A DNA stretch of 64,000 nt, taken from Nectonema munidae (taxonomy: Eukaryota; Nematomorpha; Nectonematoida; Nectonematidae). Each line of letters opens with the position of its first letter. The first letter of the stretch is position 1. Position numbers and translations under genes: made by a program. The DNA lies in NCBI GenBank assembly GCA_030549495.1, contig JAUIRK010000993.1:1471501-1535500 (forward strand), given 5' to 3'. This document shows, piece by piece, positions 58,218 to 64,000 of this stretch. A model generated the notes under the pieces. It searched no databases. It worked only from the letters and a program-made list of their open reading frames with translations, and was not told the origin of the DNA.

Positions 58218-59004
58218 ACTTCTTCTTTCTTCACACACAAAACATAGTAAAAATGATACACATATTTATAAGGATGAGAATAGAAAAATCATCATGCTTC
58301 CTTCATACCTGCTTATAAGATTGAGATGTCGCAAATTACGGTTCCTAGTCAAAATTCCCGCTACCAAAAACACGAAAAACCAAAATCCTCGAAAACTTGG
58401 TAGAAGTAAACTTAGTTTTAAGGGATTTTATTTTTGTGGATTTTGACTGGATACCACAAATTACCAATCGTTCTAATTTGTTAACATTTTCTCTACTAAA
58501 TCTCTATATTCAACTTGTGCTCGGATAGTACATTACAGGTCACAAGTAATATGCCCTTCGGTTAAAATGTCCCTGTTCGGAATATACAGTCACTCAATAT
58601 GAGCGACACAAAATTATAAATATTTAATTTGGTGGATATCAAACATACTTTCTCTTTAATCAAACTATTGATTTTTTATAGGAGGGTGCAAGAAAACTCG
58701 AGCGTTTATTGCTATTATTTATATTAGGTGGACCTCCGAAACTTTAAGGAAAAAAACAATAGTTAGTTTTATACAATGAAATGAAGATAGGGCAAGACTT
58801 GTTTTAAAATATTAAGTTAATTGACTAAACAAATTAACGTCGAAATAAAGATAAATGTAGGGTAAGAGAAAACGATAAAATGTACTACACTTTTCAAAAG
58901 TAAACAATAAACAAATACATGATTTTGAAGTTTTTGGTTTAAGTGTAAACATGATGAAATTTTTTTAGAACAGCTGCATATCCACTTGTGATTGTCATAT
59001 TCAA
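58218..59004. other. AT-rich spacer, no gene recognised
   Basis: No supported feature. It does not align with the sequence right of block A in the left arm. Confidence 0.5.
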
Positions 59005-59772
59005 ACTAAAAATCTTAGAGTGGAAAAGAAATAAAATTTTCGTGTGTAGACTAAAAAAATGATTTTAACTTACTTCCCTAAAGAAAGGTGGCACAGAGGA
59101 GTAAAATGGCGCAAAAGAGGAAAAATATGCACAAGACGATAAAGATGAGCAAATCCATGTGTGTGAGGTGTGGAATTCTTTAGAGACAAATGAATGATGA
59201 TTCGAAGGCAGAAGAAGAAAGCTTTTCGTCTGTCAATTTGCATAACTTGATAAGCGTGTCCAGCGAGCAGGACTCGAGTGTCGCGAGTCAGCAACGAGTG
59301 ATGGCAGGAAACGCAAAAAAAGTACAAAGACAGAGAATGCACTTCATCTCGTTCAAATCATAAATTTGAGAGGGAATACTACTGCTGCTACTGCAAAGGA
59401 TACGAGAGATAGCAGATGAGAAGGCAGAGAACAACTGCTCGTACGAAATCCAGCATCTTCATCGTCGAGAGGGAAGAGGGAGGCTGAAGAATGGACGCGC
59501 ACACCATCACCGCTGCGCACTCTCGTTTTATTGCTATTTTTATGACGTGATGTGTGTGCAGTAAGACGATATCAAAATTGTTTATGTTGCGCTGTTTGTG
59601 TGTTGGTGTTAGGCGATAATGGCAAGTTGTTATAATAATATTTGTTGTATCATTCGCTATGACAATTCTGTATTTTGCCTGGCAGGTGCCCTTGAAGAGC
59701 ACGTCAGCGTGATTGCGATGAGTGGAAGATGTGTGGTCGTGGGTGTGATAAAGTAGAAACATGATAAACATA
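59005..59772 (-). promoter_or_regulatory. Conserved block A, right copy
   Basis: Inverted partner of 26572-27345. I noticed a TCACGTCA/CCACGTCA difference and one in the CCAGRCAAAATAC word, otherwise identity through the interior. The octamer is at 59236-59243. Both ends lose similarity within about 20-30 bp. Confidence 0.6.
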
Positions 59773-60520
59773 AATCACTCGTCATCTTGTTGGTGTAATT
59801 GATGTTTTCATTGAAAATCATAAATAAAAACAATAATTGTCGGGTTGTATCAAGTATTACTCAAGTTTCTCTCTTCCAACCCTTTTTCAATTTAAGTTGT
59901 TCGTTTTTTTCTAAAATTGATTCTTCCTGCTTCATATTACTTTTTTTTCTCGTTAGGTTCTTTTTTTGCATTTTGATTATTAATTTTTTTTAATTTGATT
60001 GCATTATATAGTGAGAAATGAAATCGTATAGTATTATATAGTGAGAATGAGTTTCACCAAAGGATATTAGATGTTTTTTGCCAAAAGGTCTAGGGACAAT
60101 TCGGCTTCAAGGCAATATTAAATTTATATATTCAGAGGCCGAATTGTTCTGCTTCCGCATCACAAGACAACAACTCTTCTAATCTGGACCAGATTAAAGT
60201 ATGGGCTATTGAACATTTCGGGTTTAATAGATTCATATTTCTGCTTGGTTTCAAGGGAAATTTGGCCTTAGAACAATCCGATACACTTTTTTTTTTATAA
60301 TAACTCGCTCTCTTTCATTTACCCTTGTTACCCCTCCGGATCCATTTGGACCCATAATAAAATAATTACATATTGACTAGCACTTAGTCAAGCTTTTTGG
60401 TCTCTTTTTTATGACTTTGATTGTAAATCACCTTTGTTCCTTTTCAAATGTTTTATTGCGATTTACTGTTCATATTTTCTCTGTAATAAAAAAAGTAACA
60501 CAAAAAATAACCTTTCGGTT
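59773..60520. other. Spacer with one CGAATTGTC-type repeat
   Basis: The repeat is at about 60090-60160: GGGACAATTCGGCTTCAAGG, an AT-rich middle, then GAGGCCGAATTGTTCTGC. A weaker half-copy lies near 60255-60285. No gene. Confidence 0.55.
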
Positions 60521-60524
60521 TATT

Positions 60525-61450
60525 TTGTCTGTAGCGTAGAACCTTTGGACTTGTGAGAATGGAAGACATCGTTTTGAAAATATTTGTGCCGTTCTAAGAT
60601 TCGATGACTTTTCCACAAGAAAAAGTGAAGATAAATTTCCTCCAATCAGGGAATTATGGAGCGAATGGAATTCGATTTCTGAAAAATTATATAACCTAAA
60701 CTTCTTCATTACAGTTGAAGAGCAGTTGAAAGCGTTTCGCGGTAAAGCCCCGTTCAATCAGTACCTTCCCAACAAACCAGCCGAATACGGAATAAAGTTT
60801 TGGACACTCTGTGACTCTATTTCGTTTAACAATTGGAGAACCGTGTCTTATCTTGGAAAAAATTTTGGTCTGTTTCAAAAAAAACATATCTGAATCCGTT
60901 GCATTAGAATTATGCCAAAATTTGAAAGGCTACAATATCACATTTGATCTTTTGTTCTTTTCCTCTTGCACAAAAACTTTTGAGCAAAAACTTAACTTCC
61001 ATTGTAACTATGAGGAAAAATAAGACTTCTTTGCCTTAAAATTTTGGATCACACAAGGTAATCTTTTCATTGATTTTTTCAATATTTTTATTCTTTTTTA
61101 GGGAAGACAAAAATTTAGTTCCAAATTCTTGTTCACTAAGGACACTACGATACTTTCTTATTTACGGAAGAAGAAAAAAATCTTTCAAATCTTTAGGAAT
61201 GCAGCTTGCTAAGAATCACATAGAAAGGTGAAAAGTTCTTCCCAGACAAATTGGTTCAAAAGTTTTTGTGAAAAAAATCCAAAACGTTTGTTCTTCTCCT
61301 TCGCCAAATGAAGATAAACGTCATTTGAAGGGGAAAAGAGGCAGATGTTACATCTGTGAAAAATGGGAAAACAAATGTAAGTCTACATGTGTAAAATGTC
61401 ATAAATACTTATGTAAAAAACCTTACAGCATAACATGTAAAAACTTTTAA
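60525..61450 (+). pseudogene. piggyBac-like transposase with cysteine-rich tail, deleted
   Basis: Plus-strand pieces give FPPIRELWSEWNS, then TVEEQLKAFRGKAPFNQYLP and NKPAEYGIKFWTLCDS, the conserved start of the piggyBac catalytic core. Here the usual TVDEQ is TVEEQ, so the first catalytic aspartate appears as glutamate. Then ESVALELCQNLKGYNITFD and LFFSSCTKTFEQKL follow (60891-61023). The later core is largely lost. A 60-codon frame (61268-61450) supplies the cysteine-rich tail GKRGRCYICEKWENKCKS and CVKCHKYLCKK. Several frame changes are present and no TIRs were found. Confidence 0.8.
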
Positions 61451-62730
61451 TATTTTCTTTTTTTATCATCAATAAAGTTCTTTTACTTTTAAAATCAAAT
61501 CCACAGAATTTTTGCAATTGATAACTAACTTAGTATAAAAGGGTCCATTTGGACTAATATTCTAAATGAAGGGGTAACACGGGTGAAAGCTTTAATTTGA
61601 CCCTTCACAATAGATTCTGTAATTCATCTTCAACCTATGGTTGTTAGTAAAACAAATGATGAGATTCATAAATCCATTCTTTCCACATAAATTCTAAAAT
61701 TTCGACAATTCTGTAAATAAGGGAGCGTTCACAGATGACGTCAACCCGAATTGGAGATGAAGGGATACCTAAAAAGCTGTCAAAAGGTGATTTGAGAGGG
61801 AGCTGGTGAAAAGTTGACATCATTTTTGATCAAAAAAACATTAAAACAGTAAAAAATTACTAATTTCTTGTTTTTGTCCTATACTTATAACATTCATTCA
61901 GTTAGTATGTAAAAAAGATAGGTTATGAGCTTTTTTAGCATATGTTTTCACTAATATGCATTCATATTAAGGAGCTTTCATTGAGATGAAAGTGTAAAAG
62001 GTAATATAAGAAATATATTTTTTTAGCATTATGAGTTTTTTATTTATAAATTACCAAATGCAATATAAGTTCGAAATGACTCTTATTGAAACAAATATAT
62101 ATTTTATTTTTTTTGTTATAAATGCAAGAATTTTTTTTATAGCTATCATAACTGGCTGTGTTTCTCACTTTTTTTTGCTTTCTAGCTATTGACAATCGAT
62201 AACCTACTATTAATGGCGATACTGTAATCAATAATATGGTACTAGACAACGTGGTGTATAATCAATATATATTTATATATAATGGATATAATATATATAA
62301 AGTATAGAGTGATAAAGAGATACAACGTCTCCTAAAACTTAGTACCTCTCTAAACTTACGTAAAAATATCTCATGAAATCAGCAAAATAAAAGGGTATAG
62401 GCATTTTTAACAAAAAGTTCATTATCTTTCGCACCCCTTAAACTATAGTTATTTACTTAAATATCTCTTAAATAACGTTAAGTCTCTCGCATACTTTAGG
62501 GGTGCTTGCAGCCCAGGTTAAGAACCCGTGCTTTAAAGGATCAGACTTTTAAAGTGGACTTATTATGAGGATCATGAAATAGTTTCGATTTTACTGCAGC
62601 ATCTTACGCTCTATAACCTTATTTTCGGATTTGGGTGCTTGAAAAATTATGATTACGTGATATTTTGAACGATTGCTATTATCTCGATTTTTTCAGAGAT
62701 ATAATTATGAAAAGAAACAGTTTTCTAATA
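61451..62730. other. Spacer with a possible hAT end
   Basis: At about 62495-62535 the words GGGGTGCTTGCAGCCC and GGTTAAGAACCCGTG resemble the end of a noncoding hAT element. The other end was not found. TA-rich microsatellite-like sequence lies near 62265-62300. Confidence 0.4.
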
Positions 62731-63698
62731 TATCGATCACTAGTAATAAATTTGGTATCGTTAGTCATATATTTCCAATCGGTGGCCATATGTTTGCAAT
62801 CGTTAGTCATATTTTGCGATAGTTAGTCATATCTTTGCAATCAATAGTCATGTTATGACAAGTTGATTGATGAATCAATTCGCACAGATATGAAAGATGC
62901 AAAAATAAATTAAAATCCTTATTTATCAACTGTTATTTGCCTTTATCATTGAGAAGAGAAAAGAATACGCTGCCAAATTCAGAAATTTAGAAGCCGAAAC
63001 ACGACATGAAAACTTTGTTTTTATCGATGAAGTAGCCTTTTCTGTTTAAAATCAAGGTTCCTAATGCTAGAAGTAGATATATATCTGCTGTTGCAGCCAT
63101 GAACAAAAATGGATGTGTATTACAAAATTTGCAATATAATAGTTATTAATGGAGAAGCTGCTTTACTTGAGATTGAAAAGCCCTGCGCTGGAAAAAACAT
63201 GGATCCAATATTCATAATTGATAAGTTTTATCTTCCACCTTACTCTCCTTTTTTAAATCCAATTGAAAACGTTTTTATGGAAAGGTAAAGTTAATAGAGG
63301 AGGAGCAAACAATGAAAAAGAATTGAAAGATTTAATCAACATTTTCAATGAAATTTCTTCTGATGATTGCGAATTTATAGAAAAATGCTTGGATATATTA
63401 TCAGATCTGAAAGAGGTGAAGTTATTTATTTTCTATAAATTTTATATTATTTTTTATTTATACATTATTACTTTTACTTTAGAGTTACATTTATTACTTT
63501 TACCTTTGAGTTACAGTAATTAGTGTAACGGAAAGTCTGACTTATTACTAATATATTGACAATAAGAAACCATAACATGACTATTGATTGCAAAGTCATG
63601 ACTATTGATTGCAAAGATATGACTAACGATCGCAAACATAAGACTAACGATTGTAAACATATGACTAACGATTGCAAACTTATGACTAATGATCGATA
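62731..63698 (+). mobile_element. IS630/Tc1/mariner-type element, deleted, with long TIRs of tandem repeats
   Basis: Inverted ends of about 128 bp (62731-62859 and 63571-63698) each consist of a chain of roughly 21-bp units of the form GTTAGTCATATGTTTGCAAT. Between them plus-strand pieces read NFVFIDEVAFS (about 63015-63047), ISAVAAMNKNGCV (about 63090-63120) and FYLPPYSPFLNPIENVF (about 63225-63278), the DDE_3-type core of IS630-like transposases. The middle of the core is missing or unreadable and several frames are needed, so the copy is dead. No recognisable DNA-binding part is seen. Confidence 0.8.
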
Positions 63699-64000
63699 AA
63701 CCCTTATTTGAGGCTGAAAGTATGAAAAATACCAACAGTTTTCAAAACACGCAATCTGAATGTAAAAACATTTGGTTTTTAGAAAAATATGTATTTGATA
63801 GTGGCTTAGAAGTCTATTCCAATTGATAGTTATTTTCGAATGTAATAGAATTATTTATTTATAGTATAATATATAAAAAATTTCCTTATTCAGATGGAAA
63901 GAAATCGTGCTTATGGCAAAGAAAATGATGAAAAATACTAAAAATTATTCTAAAAAGTTCAGAAGTTATGCCCACATTAGTAGAAGTTTGAAGTTCAGAA
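63699..64000. other. AT-rich sequence at the window edge
   Basis: Nothing recognisable up to the end of the window. Confidence 0.5.

Noticed and set aside
59005-59772. Blocks A, B and C as an assembly duplication artefact
   Set aside because: The copies differ at real sites, fade into unlike flanks and lie among different insertions, so a simple artefact is unlikely, though long reads should confirm.

Overview
The window looks like AT-rich, gene-poor nuclear DNA of an animal, most likely a crustacean. The copepod/sea-louse impression rests only on the mixture of transposon families, so it is weak. I see no rRNA gene, no convincing tRNA gene, no CRISPR array and no complete, clearly host gene. 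Nearly everything recognisable is a transposable element, the remains of one, or a conserved non-coding block. Many of the longer open frames start with TTG or GTG and are not credible genes.

Layout: 0-6.4 kb is AT-rich spacer with a Tc1/mariner scrap cut by a clean hAT MITE, and a broken C2H2 zinc-finger gene. 6.4-13.2 kb is a Helitron/Helentron (RepHel on the minus strand, several breaks) whose two ends carry the same CTAGCCGG...CCGGCTAG palindromes and a CCAAT-rich repeat array. Directly outside its 5' end lies the longest intact reading frame of the window: 742 codons (13266-15494) encoding a Lys/Glu-rich helical protein with ten nearly identical 47-residue repeats. Two imperfect hairpins follow it, then an inverted partner (16.6 kb) of a structured module found downstream of the Helitron helicase (7.3 kb). 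17.4-19.4 kb is a TIR-bounded element carrying a SAMD3-like gene with two small introns. 20-26 kb holds piggyBac, LINE, hAT MITE and tandem-repeat remains.

26.57-59.77 kb is the most interesting part. Three non-repetitive blocks occur twice each, in opposite orientation and nested order: A (26.6-27.3 / 59.0-59.8), B (34.1-35.65 / 52.9-54.4) and C (41.2-41.5 / 50.2-50.6). A is almost identical between copies, the core of B nearly so, C about 93 percent by eye. Their edges fade gradually and the DNA between them no longer aligns. Each block holds a perfect octamer ATGCAAAT, kept in both copies. I read this as an old, inverted segmental duplication in which only conserved non-coding (probably regulatory) islands survive, or in which conversion acts only on islands. 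Between the blocks lie unrelated SINE, hAT, piggyBac, Tigger and other insertions.

60-64 kb has a piggyBac remnant with its cysteine-rich tail and a deleted IS630/mariner-type element whose long TIRs are built of about 21-bp tandem repeats. A dispersed degenerate motif around CGAATTGTC and a tRNA-derived SINE family (six copies) recur through the window.
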